Shown: piece after piece, positions 26,598 to 35,528 of the stretch
Numbering within the stretch: the first letter of the stretch is position 1
Layout of the letters: every line of letters begins with the position of its first letter
Assembly: GCA_026705605.1 (NCBI GenBank)
Contig: JAPPAK010000006.1
Location: forward strand, 248,001 to 312,000
Origin: Chloroflexota bacterium
Lineage (GTDB): Bacteria; Chloroflexota; Dehalococcoidia; Tepidiformales; Tepidiformaceae
Direction of reading: 5' to 3'
Length of the DNA stretch: 64,000 nt
Program-made: the position numbers and the translations under genes
Notes under the pieces: model-generated
Told to the model about the DNA's origin: nothing
What the model saw: only the letters and a program-made list of their open reading frames with translations
The model's database searches: none

Positions 26598-27830
26598 CTA
26601 GGCGCGGCGCAGTTCCATGTAGTTCGCCGCGGGGTCGTGTCCCACGAAGGTCTTGCCGAGGTCCTCGTAGTGCCGCCACGAGATCAGCGCGTGCGTCGCC
26701 GACTGGTGCGCGTCGCGCAGGTGGCGCTCCAGGGGGCTGTCCATGCGGCTCCCGGTCGTCCCGGCCGTGTTGTTGATGATGCCGACGACGTGCCGCACGG
26801 CCTGTGCCGAGTGCGCGCAGGCCAGGTACGCCGGCCAGAAGACGTCCCACTCCGGCTCCAGACGCCCGCCCTCGGAGGGCTTCGGCCCCAGGTGCGCCTC
26901 AAGCGCGTCCTGCGTGTCCAGCACGAAGGTGCGCGCCGCCATGTACGTCGCCATCGCCTCGCCGATGCGGTAGTGCACCTGCGGCATGTCCTTCAGGGGC
27001 GAGGTCAGGCCCCACGGCGTCTTGATGTTCGCGAGGTCGATGAACGACTCAAGAGCGCCCTTGCACACCCCCAGCGCCACCGCCGACTTGTTGTAGACGG
27101 CGTGGCAGGGATTCCGGAACGTTGGGTTGTCCCACTGCTCGCTCGGCGCCAGCGGGCGATCCGGCAGCAGGTGCTCGGGCGGCACGTAGGTGCCGTCCAT
27201 GCGCACGTCGTGGCTGCCGCTGCCGCGCATCCCCGCCGTGTCCCAGGTGTCGACGATCTCGAACTCGCCCTTCGGCACCATGAACGAGTTCTCCGCGCCC
27301 TCGCCCGTCTCCTCGTTCATCACCACGGGCGACATCACGAAGTTCCAGGTCGCGTTGTGGCAGCCGCTCGCGAACGATCCCTGGTAGCTCAGCCGCCAGC
27401 CGTCGCCCTCGCGCTTCGCCGTACGGCCCGGGTTGGGACCGTTCGGCGGACCCAGCCCGGAGCACACGAGCGCGTCCCAGTCATCGAAGATCTTGTCGCA
27501 CAGGGCGCGGTCCATGCGCCGCACGACGAGCCCGTTGATCTCCGAGTTGATGTGCGTGCACCACCCCACCGAGCCGTCGATGGACGAGACCAGCTCGACG
27601 TTCTCGATCTGCTCGCGCGCGGTCACGTCCTCCCCACCCAGCTCCTTCGGCAGCGCGTAGCGGTAGAAGCCGTTGGCGGCCATCTCCTTGGCCGCCCAGG
27701 CGGGCAGGTGGCGAAGCTCCTGCGCCTCGTCGCCAGCCGCCCGCAGCATCTCCCGCATGCTCTCGATGCGTTCCAGCATCGGCGTCTGTTTGATCTCGTT
27801 CTGCCGTTCGATGATCTCGGCGCGCACCAT
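26598..27830 (-). CDS. acyl-CoA dehydrogenase-fold flavin monooxygenase (copy B)
   Basis: Paralogue of copy A, also 410 aa from the ATG at 27830, which has GGAGG 8 nt upstream; an in-frame GTG 6 nt earlier is less well placed. Long stretches match copy A, for example RMDRALCDKIFDDWDALV and PSEQWDNPTFRNPCHAVY with few substitutions. Both copies share FASGCHNATW in the flavin/substrate region and NTAGTTGSRM near the C-terminus. The pair probably arose by tandem duplication and may act on related substrates or form mixed oligomers. The reaction is inferred from fold only. Confidence 0.85.
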   Translation of the reverse strand: MVRAEIIERQNEIKQTPMLERIESMREMLRAAGDEAQELRHLPAWAAKEMAANGFYRYALPKELGGEDVTAREQIENVELVSSIDGSVGWCTHINSEINGLVVRRMDRALCDKIFDDWDALVCSGLGPPNGPNPGRTAKREGDGWRLSYQGSFASGCHNATWNFVMSPVVMNEETGEGAENSFMVPKGEFEIVDTWDTAGMRGSGSHDVRMDGTYVPPEHLLPDRPLAPSEQWDNPTFRNPCHAVYNKSAVALGVCKGALESFIDLANIKTPWGLTSPLKDMPQVHYRIGEAMATYMAARTFVLDTQDALEAHLGPKPSEGGRLEPEWDVFWPAYLACAHSAQAVRHVVGIINNTAGTTGSRMDSPLERHLRDAHQSATHALISWRHYEDLGKTFVGHDPAANYMELRRA

Positions 27831-27862
27831 GCGCACACCTCCGGTCCGTGAGTGCCGCGCGG

Positions 27863-27868
27863 ATGATA
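27863..27868 (-). promoter_or_regulatory. TATCAT -10-like box of monooxygenase copy B
   Basis: TATCAT lies 32 nt before the ATG; leader and box closely match those of copy A. No convincing -35 hexamer is present at either copy. Confidence 0.45.
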
Positions 27869-27893
27869 CCGGAGCGCTGCGGTGACGGTTTCG

Positions 27894-28322
27894 CTAGGGA
27901 GGTAGCAGGGCTACGCTGCCGCGGCTCGCGTTCAGGTCGAGCCGGAAGTGCCGGAGCACATCCCACCCCAGCAGCGACGGCAACCCTTCGGAGCCTAGGG
28001 CTCCCAGTTCGAGGGCGCCACGAACGACTTCCCCGTCCCCGCCCTCGACCGTGAAGGCGTACGAGGCTTCCACGGCACGGTAGACAGCGATTCCGCCGAC
28101 GCCGCTGGTCAGGCGTCGCTCACTCAGCGGCCAAGTCGCGGGGTCGAGCTGGGTCTCGGGGATCTTGAGACGGTGCACCGCATCATCCGCATGGACCACG
28201 GTCGTCGAGGCCCCCGTGTCGATAGCAAATGGCACAAGCCGATCTGACGGGGCCCCGGCGATGCTGAGCCGAACCCAGACATGGGGGAAACCGTACTGGG
28301 AATCGAAGAACCCTGCGATCAC
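27894..28322 (-). CDS. retropepsin-like aspartic protease
   Basis: Single-domain aspartyl protease-like protein of 142 aa. The catalytic motif is AIDTGASTTVV (Asp35, Thr36, Gly37), and the second conserved region is LLGWDVLRHFRLDLN, the usual end of the bacterial gag-pepsin-like domain. Retropepsins act as dimers, each chain giving one Asp. There is no signal peptide, so it is cytoplasmic. Its start overlaps the stop of the DUF5678-like gene by 4 nt, indicating a coupled two-gene unit. Related small proteases are common in cyanobacteria and Chloroflexota with largely unknown targets. Confidence 0.82.
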   Translation of the reverse strand: MIAGFFDSQYGFPHVWVRLSIAGAPSDRLVPFAIDTGASTTVVHADDAVHRLKIPETQLDPATWPLSERRLTSGVGGIAVYRAVEASYAFTVEGGDGEVVRGALELGALGSEGLPSLLGWDVLRHFRLDLNASRGSVALLPP

Positions 28323-28627
28323 AGGTGCAAGCGCTTGTTGGCGGTGAGGAACTTCACGTCCACGTCATCGCTGAAGTCGAGATCCATTGCCTCAACCGCG
28401 GCGGAGGCATCCGTGAGGTGCGGGTACGCACCAATCACTTGCCGGTCCTTGTCAATCACGACGAACTGCTCGGGGTACTTGGCGAGCAACTCCTCGTGGT
28501 GCTCCTCCCACCACCGCCACGTGGCCATCGCCTCTTCGCGCTCCCGAAGGTCTTCCGACATGTCACGAGTGACCACGTGCAATCCCCGTTCGTCCACATA
28601 TCCCGCAAGGCGTGCGGACCCCTTCAT
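28319..28627 (-). CDS. DUF5678-like small protein
   Basis: Small protein of 102 aa from the ATG at 28627; a TTG 27 nt earlier or an internal Met (MSEDLRERE) are possible alternatives. The C-terminal 65 residues (WWEEHHEELLAKYPEQFVVI, then VIGAYPHLTDASAAVEAM) resemble DUF5678, a short domain of unknown function. It precedes and overlaps the retropepsin-like gene by 4 nt. The protein could be the protease's substrate, regulator or antitoxin-like partner; none of these is shown by sequence. Confidence 0.65.
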   Translation of the reverse strand: MKGSARLAGYVDERGLHVVTRDMSEDLREREEAMATWRWWEEHHEELLAKYPEQFVVIDKDRQVIGAYPHLTDASAAVEAMDLDFSDDVDVKFLTANKRLHL

Positions 28628-28670
28628 CGTAGCGAGCAATCGTTGCCATCGCAATACACGGGGCGAGCCG

Positions 28671-29546
28671 CTACTCCGAAGGCGCCTCCGGACCCCGAAA
28701 CTCCACCCCCGCCTCCCCCGCGAAGCGCTTCCGCATCACCGCGAACGCCTCCTCGGACTCGTCCACCAGCACGAACCGCCGCCCCAGCTCCAGGGCCGCC
28801 GCCCCCGCCGTGCCGCTCCCCGCCACCAGGTCCACCACCAACCCCCCCGCCGGCGACGACGCGCTCACGATGCGTTTCAGCACCCCCAGCGGCTTCTGTG
28901 TCGGGTACCCCAGCTTTTCCTTGCCCGTCGGGCTCACGATCGTGTGCCACCAGACGTCCGTCGGCAGCTTTCCCCTCGCCGCCTTCTCCGCCCCCACCAG
29001 TCCCGGCGCCATGTAGGGAATGCGCTCGACCTCGTCCGCATTGAACAGGTTCCGCTCCGGGTCCTTCGCATAGAAGAGGATGGTGTCGTGCTTCGCTGGC
29101 CAGCGCCTCTTCGTGCGACCCCCGTAGTCGTACGCCCAGATGATCTCGTTGACGAAGCACTCCCGCCCGAAGATGTCGTCCAGCAGCACCTTCGCGTAGT
29201 GCGCCTCGCGGTAGTCGAGGTGCAGGTAGAGCGACCCACTCGCCCTCAGCAACCTGCGCGACTCCACCAGGAACGGCTCGAGGAACCCGAGGTAGTCGTC
29301 GAACGCGTCGTCGAACGAGCGCGACCCGAGCCTGACTGTTTCGTACCGCCGCCCCCCGAACCCCGTGCGGTCGCCCCCACCGTCCCCGGCCCGCATCACT
29401 CTCGTCCGCTCCCGCTCCTGCCGCCTCCCCGTGTTGAAGGGCGGGTCGAGGTACACGAGGTCCGCCGACTCGTCCGCCAGCCCCCGCGCCACCTCCACCC
29501 CGTCGGCGCAATACACGATGCCGCGCGGCTCAGCGGTCTCGCTCAT
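28671..29546 (-). CDS. DNA adenine/cytosine-N4 methyltransferase (orphan)
   Basis: SAM-dependent N6-adenine or N4-cytosine DNA methyltransferase of the N6_N4_Mtase family, 291 aa. The catalytic motif YLDPPFNTG (DPPF at residues 34-37) precedes the SAM-binding motif VVDLVAGSGTAGAAALELGR, the beta-class order. YPTQKPLGVLKRIV is also characteristic. No restriction nuclease or specificity subunit lies nearby, so it seems to be an orphan enzyme with epigenetic or regulatory function, or a relic of a restriction system. A TACCAT box 6 nt before the ATG supports the start. Confidence 0.92.
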   Translation of the reverse strand: MSETAEPRGIVYCADGVEVARGLADESADLVYLDPPFNTGRRQERERTRVMRAGDGGGDRTGFGGRRYETVRLGSRSFDDAFDDYLGFLEPFLVESRRLLRASGSLYLHLDYREAHYAKVLLDDIFGRECFVNEIIWAYDYGGRTKRRWPAKHDTILFYAKDPERNLFNADEVERIPYMAPGLVGAEKAARGKLPTDVWWHTIVSPTGKEKLGYPTQKPLGVLKRIVSASSPAGGLVVDLVAGSGTAGAAALELGRRFVLVDESEEAFAVMRKRFAGEAGVEFRGPEAPSE

Positions 29547-29552
29547 GCTCGG

Positions 29553-29558
29553 ATGGTA
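29553..29558 (-). promoter_or_regulatory. TACCAT -10-like box, 6 nt before methyltransferase ATG
   Basis: The box lies 6 nt upstream of the ATG on the minus strand with no Shine-Dalgarno between, fitting leaderless transcription. Confidence 0.45.
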
Positions 29559-29613
29559 GCGGACGGATTGGCCGCTGGTGCTTCGGAGAGGGTTCGGCCC
29601 CAGCGCACGGGGC

Positions 29614-30273
29614 TTACATGCGGGGCACTATTGTATCCAGGCAGATATCGACGTCCCGGTCCAACACCCTGTCGAGCCTGGCTCGCAACTCGCGGCAGGC
29701 TTCGCCGTAGTTCTCGAATGATTCGTCGTCTACGAACTCAGCCACCGAGGGGAGCCTCTCCTCAAAGAGGCGATGGTCCTCGACTGTTTTGAGGTCCGTG
29801 TCAACGCTCTTCATCTCTTCGACTAGTCTGTTCCGACCCTCGATGGTGTCGTTCAGGGAGTCAATCATTTCTTCGTGGAGGTTTGACAGCGGGCTCGGTG
29901 GTGTAAGCCGCGACAGAGCGTCGCGATAGCTCTCCGTGAGGTTCACCTGTGCCTCTACGATGGTGGAACCCACACCGAAGAACACTCTTGCGTAGCGGCC
30001 TATGTCTCTCGCGTAGTCCTCGGAGGTTAGTCCCGACGCCGTCAGCCTGACCAGGCGCTCGAACGCCCTCCAAAACTGGGCAATCTCGTCGCGAGAATCC
30101 TCCTGGAATGTCTCCATCCCTGTCTCGAACTCTTCCCTCGCATCGACCAGCGCGTTCGCGTATTCCAGGACCTCTGGACTTGCCGGGATAGGCTCCACCC
30201 CGCCCCCACACCCGGTCAGGGTCACTACCGCCACGACCATGAACGCGAGAACAGAGCCCGGTCCCGCCCGCAT
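29614..30273 (-). CDS. hypothetical lipoprotein
   Basis: Unrecognised exported lipoprotein of 219 aa. A short signal sequence ends in the lipobox LTGC (Cys22). The mature part is strongly helical and acidic, with long amphipathic stretches such as REEFETGMETFQEDSRDEIA, suggesting a helical bundle or coiled coil. A late Cys pair (EACRELRARL and DICLDTIV) could form a disulfide. G+C is lower than in its neighbours. It is probably monocistronic, with TAGAGT 6 nt before the ATG. Function unknown. Confidence 0.75.
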   Translation of the reverse strand: MRAGPGSVLAFMVVAVVTLTGCGGGVEPIPASPEVLEYANALVDAREEFETGMETFQEDSRDEIAQFWRAFERLVRLTASGLTSEDYARDIGRYARVFFGVGSTIVEAQVNLTESYRDALSRLTPPSPLSNLHEEMIDSLNDTIEGRNRLVEEMKSVDTDLKTVEDHRLFEERLPSVAEFVDDESFENYGEACRELRARLDRVLDRDVDICLDTIVPRM

Positions 30274-30279
30274 GCCACG

Positions 30280-30285
30280 ACTCTA
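30280..30285 (-). promoter_or_regulatory. TAGAGT -10-like box, 6 nt before lipoprotein ATG
   Basis: TAGAGT is spaced 6 nt from the start codon, again without a ribosome-binding site. Confidence 0.4.
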
Positions 30286-30343
30286 ACAGGGGCGTTTTGG
30301 GATGGCGCCCGCCCACCGCGCATGGGTGCGGAGGATGTGCTGC

Positions 30344-32608
30344 CTACCCCGCGACCCCCGGCGGGATGGCGCCCTCGCCCGCCGGACGCGGCGGCGCGAC
30401 GCTCACCTCGAGCAGCTCGGCGATGTCGAATGCCTGGATCGAGCGCGTCTCCTCGTCCGGCTGCACGGCGGGAATGCCGTCCTCGAACATCTGGATGCAG
30501 AACGGGCAGGCCGTCGCCACGATGCTCGCGCCCGTGTTCGCCGCCTCCGCCGTGCGCAGGTGGTTCACCCGCGTGCCCGACTCCTCCAGCCACATGTTCC
30601 CGCCGCCCGCGCCGCAGCAGAGCCCCTGCTCGCGGCTGCGCGGCATCTCCACCAGCTCGGCGCCTGGAATCTGGTCCAGCACCTCGCGGGGCGCGTCCAT
30701 GATGCCGTTCCCCCGGCCCAGGTAGCACGAGTCGTGGTACGTGATCGTCTGCCCGCCCATCTCCTTTGGCTGCAGCTTGCCCTGCGCCAGCAGCAGCTGG
30801 AGGAACTCCGCGTGATGCGTGACCTCCCACTGCCCGTCGAAGTCCGGGTACTCGTTCTTGAACGTGTTGAAGCAGTGGGGGCAGGCCGTGATCACGCGCC
30901 GCACGCCCATTTCGTTCATCGAGGCCACGTTCGTCTCCGCCAGAGTCGCGTAGAGGAACTCGCTCCCGAGTCGCCGGGCGGGGTCGCCCGTGCAGGTCTC
31001 CTGCTGACCCAGCACGCCGAAGCTCACGCCCGCCTCGATCAGCAGTCGCACGACCGACTTCGTGATGGGCATGTTCCGCTCGACCAGCGCCCCCGAGCAG
31101 CCCACCCAGTACAGGTACTCCTGCGACCCGTCGAAGATCGGCACCTCGATGCCCTCTTCGCGGAGCTGCTCCATCCACGTCTCGCGCGTGAGTTGCGTGC
31201 CCCGCCAGGGGTGGCCGCGCTGCTCGATGTTCTGAAGAGTCTCCTGCGCCGTTCCCGGGATGCGCGCCTGCTCCATCACGAGGTAGCGCCGCATGTCGAC
31301 GATCGTAGGCACGTGCTCGATGAGGACCGGGCACTCCTGCACGCAGGCCATGCACGTCCGGCACGCCCACAGCGACTCGTCCTTCACGTAGTCGCCCACC
31401 AGCTCGCCCTCGACCTTCTCCGCGGGGTCCTTGCCCGCGATCAGCAGCGGCCCGGCATGGTTCATGTACGACTTCAGGTCCTGGATGATCGCCATCGGCG
31501 AGAGCGGCTGCCCCGCCGTGTAGGCCGGGCACACGTCGGTGCAGCGCCCGCAGCGCACGCACGTATCCGCGTCGAAGAGCTGCTTCCACGAGAGGTCCTG
31601 CACCTTGCCTGCGCCCAGGCTCGCCCCCTCCTCGATCAGCTGCTCGAAGTCGCCCATCGGCGCGAGGTAGGCGGGAACCGCCGGGCGCTTCAGGAAGGCG
31701 TTCACCGGCGCGAAGATGATGTGCCGGAACTTCGTCAGGGCCATCAGGGTCAGCAGGCCGAACGCGCCCACGACGTGGATCCACCAGAACACCTGGTGCG
31801 CCGTCAGCAGCGCGCTCTCGCTCGCCGCGCCCACGATCTTCGCGATCACCCAGCCGCCCGGCGACCAGTACGACCAGTTCTCGTGCCCGGCGGGAATCTC
31901 ATGCCCGCCGATGCGCAGGCCCTCCACCAGGAAGCCCGTGAACAGCACGAACCCCAGCAGTCCGACGACGATCGCGTCTTCCGACTGCCGCCGGTCCCAC
32001 GTCAGCTTCGCCGGCGCCGGCCCGAAGCGGCGGAATACCGCCATCCCCACGCCCACGAGCCCGATGATGCCGAACAGGTCGCCCACGAAGCTGTAGGCCA
32101 GGTAGACGCCGCCTTCGAGGAAGGCGTGCTCACCCCCGACCTGGAAGACCAGGTCGAAGTAGTCGTCGATCGCCAGCAGGATCGTCACCAGTGTCAGGAC
32201 GGCGAAGCTCGAGTAGATGCACCAGTGCATCACGCCCGCGTAGCGGTCGTTCGTGACGCGTCCCGTGCCTGCCCCGAGCGTCAGCGCGTTTGTGATCCGC
32301 GCGCCCAGGTCGTTGAAGACGTTGTGTCCCCGTCCCAGCCGCCAGACCCGCAGGCGCTGCAGGAACGCCCCTAGGATGACCGCCACGGCCACCCCGAAGA
32401 TGAAGTACATGACCGCGAAGCCCTTGATGTTGAAGAACACCTCGCGGCTGGCGCGCTCCGTCTGCGCCGTCTCCAGCGCCCCGATGGCCGCGATCACGGC
32501 CACCGGCACGGCGACTCCCACGATGCTCACGTTGAAGCGCGAGCCCTTCAGGCCCCGCTTCTCCGTCGCGGCTGGCGTCTGCTCCGGTGCCCTCGGCGTC
32601 GCGCTCAT
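30344..32608 (-). CDS. membrane FeS oxidoreductase, EtfD/HdrD-like (probable ETF:menaquinone oxidoreductase)
   Basis: Membrane-bound iron-sulfur oxidoreductase of 754 aa. About six hydrophobic segments fill residues 25-330 (NarI-like membrane part). Two [4Fe-4S] ferredoxin motifs follow ([12 protein letters not shown] and [12 protein letters not shown]), then two CCG domains ending [18 protein letters not shown] and [12 protein letters not shown], as in heterodisulfide reductase subunit D. The arrangement matches EtfD of mycobacteria, which passes electrons from ETF, reduced by acyl-CoA dehydrogenases, to menaquinone. That role fits the fatty-acid genes here, including the acyl-CoA ligase whose stop codon overlaps this start by 4 nt. 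ETF subunits are not in the window. Confidence 0.85.
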   Translation of the reverse strand: MSATPRAPEQTPAATEKRGLKGSRFNVSIVGVAVPVAVIAAIGALETAQTERASREVFFNIKGFAVMYFIFGVAVAVILGAFLQRLRVWRLGRGHNVFNDLGARITNALTLGAGTGRVTNDRYAGVMHWCIYSSFAVLTLVTILLAIDDYFDLVFQVGGEHAFLEGGVYLAYSFVGDLFGIIGLVGVGMAVFRRFGPAPAKLTWDRRQSEDAIVVGLLGFVLFTGFLVEGLRIGGHEIPAGHENWSYWSPGGWVIAKIVGAASESALLTAHQVFWWIHVVGAFGLLTLMALTKFRHIIFAPVNAFLKRPAVPAYLAPMGDFEQLIEEGASLGAGKVQDLSWKQLFDADTCVRCGRCTDVCPAYTAGQPLSPMAIIQDLKSYMNHAGPLLIAGKDPAEKVEGELVGDYVKDESLWACRTCMACVQECPVLIEHVPTIVDMRRYLVMEQARIPGTAQETLQNIEQRGHPWRGTQLTRETWMEQLREEGIEVPIFDGSQEYLYWVGCSGALVERNMPITKSVVRLLIEAGVSFGVLGQQETCTGDPARRLGSEFLYATLAETNVASMNEMGVRRVITACPHCFNTFKNEYPDFDGQWEVTHHAEFLQLLLAQGKLQPKEMGGQTITYHDSCYLGRGNGIMDAPREVLDQIPGAELVEMPRSREQGLCCGAGGGNMWLEESGTRVNHLRTAEAANTGASIVATACPFCIQMFEDGIPAVQPDEETRSIQAFDIAELLEVSVAPPRPAGEGAIPPGVAG

Positions 32609-34179
32609 ACGTTGTCGTTCGTCGGCGTGCCGTACAGCTTGCGGAGGTCGGTCTTCAACACCTTGCCCATGGCGTTGCGCGGCAGCTCATCCACCACCGC
32701 GATGTACTGGGGCGCCTTGAACGAGGCGATGCGGCTCTTGCAGTAGGCGTTCACTTCCTCCGGCGTGAGCGTCGCCCCCGGTTTCGGTACGAGCACCGCC
32801 TTCACGACCTCGCCCCAGTCCACGTCCGGAACGCCGATCACGGCTGCCTCGTCGATGCCCTCGTGGTCCTCCAGGCAGTTCTCCACCTCGCCCGACGAGA
32901 TGTTCTCGCCGGCGCGAATGATGAGGTCCTTCTTCCGGCCCGTGATGAACAGGTAGCCGCCATCGTCCACGCGGCCCACGTCGCCGGTGTGCAGCCAGCC
33001 GTCGATGATCGCGGTGCTGGTCGCGTCCTCCTGCTCGTAGTAGCCCTTCATCACGCGGTCCGAGCGGACGCAGATCTCGCCCTCCTCACCCGTGGTCAGG
33101 AGGTTGTTGCGGTCGTCCATGATGCCGATCTCGACATCGTCCATCGGCTTACCGACCGATCGCAGGCGCCCCTCCCGCACGTCCGTGTCGACGCTCAGGT
33201 CGTGGTCGTCCGGTCCGAGGTAGGTCAGCGTCGAGGTCGACTCGGTCTGCCCGTAGGCGTTCATCAGGCCGACGCCCTGCGGCGGGAAGACGTCGCATGC
33301 CCGGCGCACCACCTCGTACGGCATCGGCGCCGCCCCGTAGGTGATGAGCTGCAGCGTGGAGAGGTCCGTCCCCTCCAGGTCGTCGTGGTCCATCAGGCGT
33401 TTCAGCATCGTGGGCACGACCATCGAGTGCGTCGCCCCCTCGCCGCCGACGGCCGTCATCCAGCCCTCCGGCGTGAACTGCGGCAGCACCAGCATCGTGC
33501 GACCGCCCCAGATCGAGGAGAGCATCGCCGTCGCCCCCGCGATGTGGAAGAACGGCACCGAGACCAGCGTCTTCTCGTGGATGTCCGGGTCAGCCGGGTT
33601 CATCGTGTTCGTCACGTAGGCGGTCATGTCCAGGTAGGTGACCATCACGCCCTTGGGGAGCGCCGTCGTGCCGCTCGTGAAGATGAGCACCGTGGGCTGC
33701 TCGTCGTCGACGTCCACCCAGATGTCATCCGCCGGCGCCCCAGCCACCAGGTCGGCGAAATCGAGGTACCCCTCGGCCGGCCCGTCGTAGCTCACGAACG
33801 TCTTCGTGTGCTCGAGCGTGGGCCGGATGCGGGCCACCAGGTCGCGGTAGCGCTCCGAGACGAACAGCACCGCTGCCTGGCTCACGTTGAGCATGTACGT
33901 CAGCTCTTCGTCCTTCGAGCGGTAGTTCAGGGGAACGAGGGTCACGCCCAGCATCGCGCAGGCGTAGTAAGTCAGCACGAAGTCCGTGCTGTTCTGGGCC
34001 ATGATGCTGACCTTCTCGCCCTGCTCCACGCCGAGGCCACGGATGGCGTTCGCCAGTCGCGTCACCTGATCCTGCATCGCGGCGTATGTGAGGCGGCGGC
34101 CACGCCCGCCCACCTCCACCACGGCCTCCCGGTCGGGCACGACGGCGGCGGAGATCTGAAGGAATTCGATCGTGTTCAT
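32605..34179 (-). CDS. AMP-dependent acyl-CoA synthetase/ligase
   Basis: ANL-superfamily enzyme of 524 aa that activates a carboxylic acid as acyl-AMP and transfers it to CoA. Core motifs: the P-loop [15 protein letters not shown], the NAYGQTEST region, the hinge [20 protein letters not shown] with RKKDLI, and the C-terminal catalytic lysine in [26 protein letters not shown] Shine-Dalgarno precedes the ATG. It is the first gene of an operon with the EtfD-like oxidoreductase, linking fatty-acid or aromatic-acid activation to electron transfer in beta-oxidation. Chain length preference is not evident. Confidence 0.92.
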   Translation of the reverse strand: MNTIEFLQISAAVVPDREAVVEVGGRGRRLTYAAMQDQVTRLANAIRGLGVEQGEKVSIMAQNSTDFVLTYYACAMLGVTLVPLNYRSKDEELTYMLNVSQAAVLFVSERYRDLVARIRPTLEHTKTFVSYDGPAEGYLDFADLVAGAPADDIWVDVDDEQPTVLIFTSGTTALPKGVMVTYLDMTAYVTNTMNPADPDIHEKTLVSVPFFHIAGATAMLSSIWGGRTMLVLPQFTPEGWMTAVGGEGATHSMVVPTMLKRLMDHDDLEGTDLSTLQLITYGAAPMPYEVVRRACDVFPPQGVGLMNAYGQTESTSTLTYLGPDDHDLSVDTDVREGRLRSVGKPMDDVEIGIMDDRNNLLTTGEEGEICVRSDRVMKGYYEQEDATSTAIIDGWLHTGDVGRVDDGGYLFITGRKKDLIIRAGENISSGEVENCLEDHEGIDEAAVIGVPDVDWGEVVKAVLVPKPGATLTPEEVNAYCKSRIASFKAPQYIAVVDELPRNAMGKVLKTDLRKLYGTPTNDNV

Positions 34180-34288
34180 GCTCCCTCCCAGGAGCGGGTT
34201 TGCGCGTGTTCGCGGCGGAACGGGATTCTACCGGCGCCCCGTTTCGCGCGCGAATCGCGGAGCGGGAGACAGACAGCCCGTTCCCGGG

Positions 34289-34921
34289 TCACAGGGTGGG
34301 GCGGCCTAGCTCGAACGGTCCCGACAGCAGCCGCCCCAGCTCCTCCTCCACCGCCGCATCCAGCTCGGCCTCGGGCACGGCCCGCGAAATCAGCCCCCAG
34401 CGAAGCGCTTCTTCGGTCCCCACCGGCTCCCCCGTCAGGATCAGGTCGGCGGCGGCGCCCGGGGGGATGGTGCGGGGCAGGGTCTGCGTGCCGCCCGCAC
34501 TCGGGATGTACCCGAGCGTCACCTCCGGTAGCGCAAAGCGCGCGTCTTCGGCCGCCACCCGCACATCGCAGCAGAGCGGCAACTCCAGTCCTGCCCCGAA
34601 ACAGTAGCCGTGCAGCCGCGCTACCAGCGGCACCGGCAGCGAGAGCAGCAGCCCCCACACGTCCCGCTCGTGACGCGCCCGCCGCGACTCCCACAGGCTC
34701 GGCGCCGTCCCGAACTCCGAGATGTCCGCCCCTGCGCTGAAGGAACGCCCCTCGCCCCGGAAGCACACCGCGCGTACGTCCGGATGATCGCGGCACGCCT
34801 GCAGGTACTCCCAGAGCAGGTCGCGCATGGCCATGTTGATGGCGTTCAGGCGCTCGGGGCGGTTCAACGTGATCGTCGCGACGCCCCGGTCGTCGATATC
34901 GAGCAGCACCAGGTCGGCCAT
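34289..34921 (-). CDS. enoyl-CoA hydratase/isomerase family protein
   Basis: Crotonase-fold protein, 210 aa, shorter than the usual 255-260 because the C-terminal helical part is reduced. Oxyanion-hole motifs are FRGEGRSFSAGADISEFG and LHGYCFGAGLELPLCCDV. The Glu of EVTLGYIPSAGGTQTLPR sits where one hydratase catalytic Glu is expected. Its start has TAAACT 6 nt upstream, so it is probably transcribed on its own. A role in acyl-CoA degradation alongside the downstream ligase is likely; hydratase versus isomerase cannot be decided. Confidence 0.88.
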   Translation of the reverse strand: MADLVLLDIDDRGVATITLNRPERLNAINMAMRDLLWEYLQACRDHPDVRAVCFRGEGRSFSAGADISEFGTAPSLWESRRARHERDVWGLLLSLPVPLVARLHGYCFGAGLELPLCCDVRVAAEDARFALPEVTLGYIPSAGGTQTLPRTIPPGAAADLILTGEPVGTEEALRWGLISRAVPEAELDAAVEEELGRLLSGPFELGRPTL

Positions 34922-34927
34922 ACGGCC

Positions 34928-34933
34928 AGTTTA
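34928..34933 (-). promoter_or_regulatory. TAAACT -10-like box, 6 nt before enoyl-CoA hydratase ATG
   Basis: TAAACT on the minus strand, 6 nt from the start codon, with no Shine-Dalgarno. Confidence 0.45.
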
Positions 34934-34969
34934 CGGGGACCGCGACCGCGAGCACGGAGCCAAACAGAA

Positions 34970-34992
34970 GCGCCGGCCACGAAGGCCGGCGC
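34970..34992 (-). terminator. intrinsic terminator of the small-protein operon
   Basis: A perfect 9-bp stem GCGCCGGCC/GGCCGGCGC with a 5-nt loop is followed on the minus strand by TTCTGTTT. It lies about 33 nt after the stop of the last small gene of the upstream operon. Confidence 0.7.
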
Positions 34993-35025
34993 ACGTGCTG
35001 CCGGGAAAGCAGCCGGTAGGGGCGC

Positions 35026-35271
35026 CTACTGGCGCCAGTCGGGCCGTCGGATCGCGCTCTTCTCGCGCGATTCGACGTTCTTGGCGAGGTCTTCGTTCGC
35101 CTTCCGTACGAGGTCGTCCAGTTCGTCGCTGCCGAGCTTCATCTCCGAGGAGCGCCAGCGCTTCAGCATCGCCCGGTCCTTCGCGCTCAGCTCCGCCTCA
35201 CTCGCCATGCGGTTCACGAGCTCTACCAGCATCTCGTTGATCTCGTCGTCGCTGTAGTTCACCTGAACCAT
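35026..35271 (-). CDS. hypothetical small protein, paralogue A
   Basis: Unrecognised 81-aa hydrophilic, mostly helical protein without a signal or membrane segment. It shares a central pattern with the next upstream gene: a helix, then KDRAMLKRWRSSEMKLGSDE, against EAIRRWRSEHQEGSPELEAL in the other. The two genes are 2 nt apart and follow an enoyl-CoA hydratase gene in one transcript, ending at a good terminator. A paired regulatory or structural role for a complex is possible. No known family could be assigned. Confidence 0.6.
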   Translation of the reverse strand: MVQVNYSDDEINEMLVELVNRMASEAELSAKDRAMLKRWRSSEMKLGSDELDDLVRKANEDLAKNVESREKSAIRRPDWRQ

Positions 35272-35273
35272 GG

Positions 35274-35525
35274 CTATCTCCTCACCGTCTCGTAGCGGCC
35301 CTTGCTCTTGACGCGCCTCATCAGCTTCTCGTCGATGGCGGCGTTCAGCCGGCCGTTCAGAGCCTCCGTCAGCGCCTCCAGCTCGGGTGAACCCTCCTGG
35401 TGCTCCGAGCGCCAGCGCCGGATCGCCTCTTTCCCTTCGAAGGAGATGTCAGCATTGTCGATCGCGACCGCGCTGACAAGCATCATCAGCGACCACGACT
35501 CCTGTTCTTCAAGCAAAACGATCAT
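35274..35525 (-). CDS. hypothetical small protein, paralogue B
   Basis: Unrecognised 83-aa helical protein related to its neighbour through the RRWRSE-x-x-x-GSPELEAL block followed by a leucine-rich helix (TEALNGRLNAAIDEKLMRR). It starts 3 nt after the stop of the enoyl-CoA hydratase gene, so translation is probably coupled. Function unknown; co-expression with an acyl-CoA enzyme is the only clue. Confidence 0.6.
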   Translation of the reverse strand: MIVLLEEQESWSLMMLVSAVAIDNADISFEGKEAIRRWRSEHQEGSPELEALTEALNGRLNAAIDEKLMRRVKSKGRYETVRR

Positions 35526-35528
35526 TCG

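Noticed and set aside
30274-30343. Terminator downstream of the EtfD-like gene
   Set aside because: Only a short imperfect hairpin is present, with no T-run in the direction of that gene.
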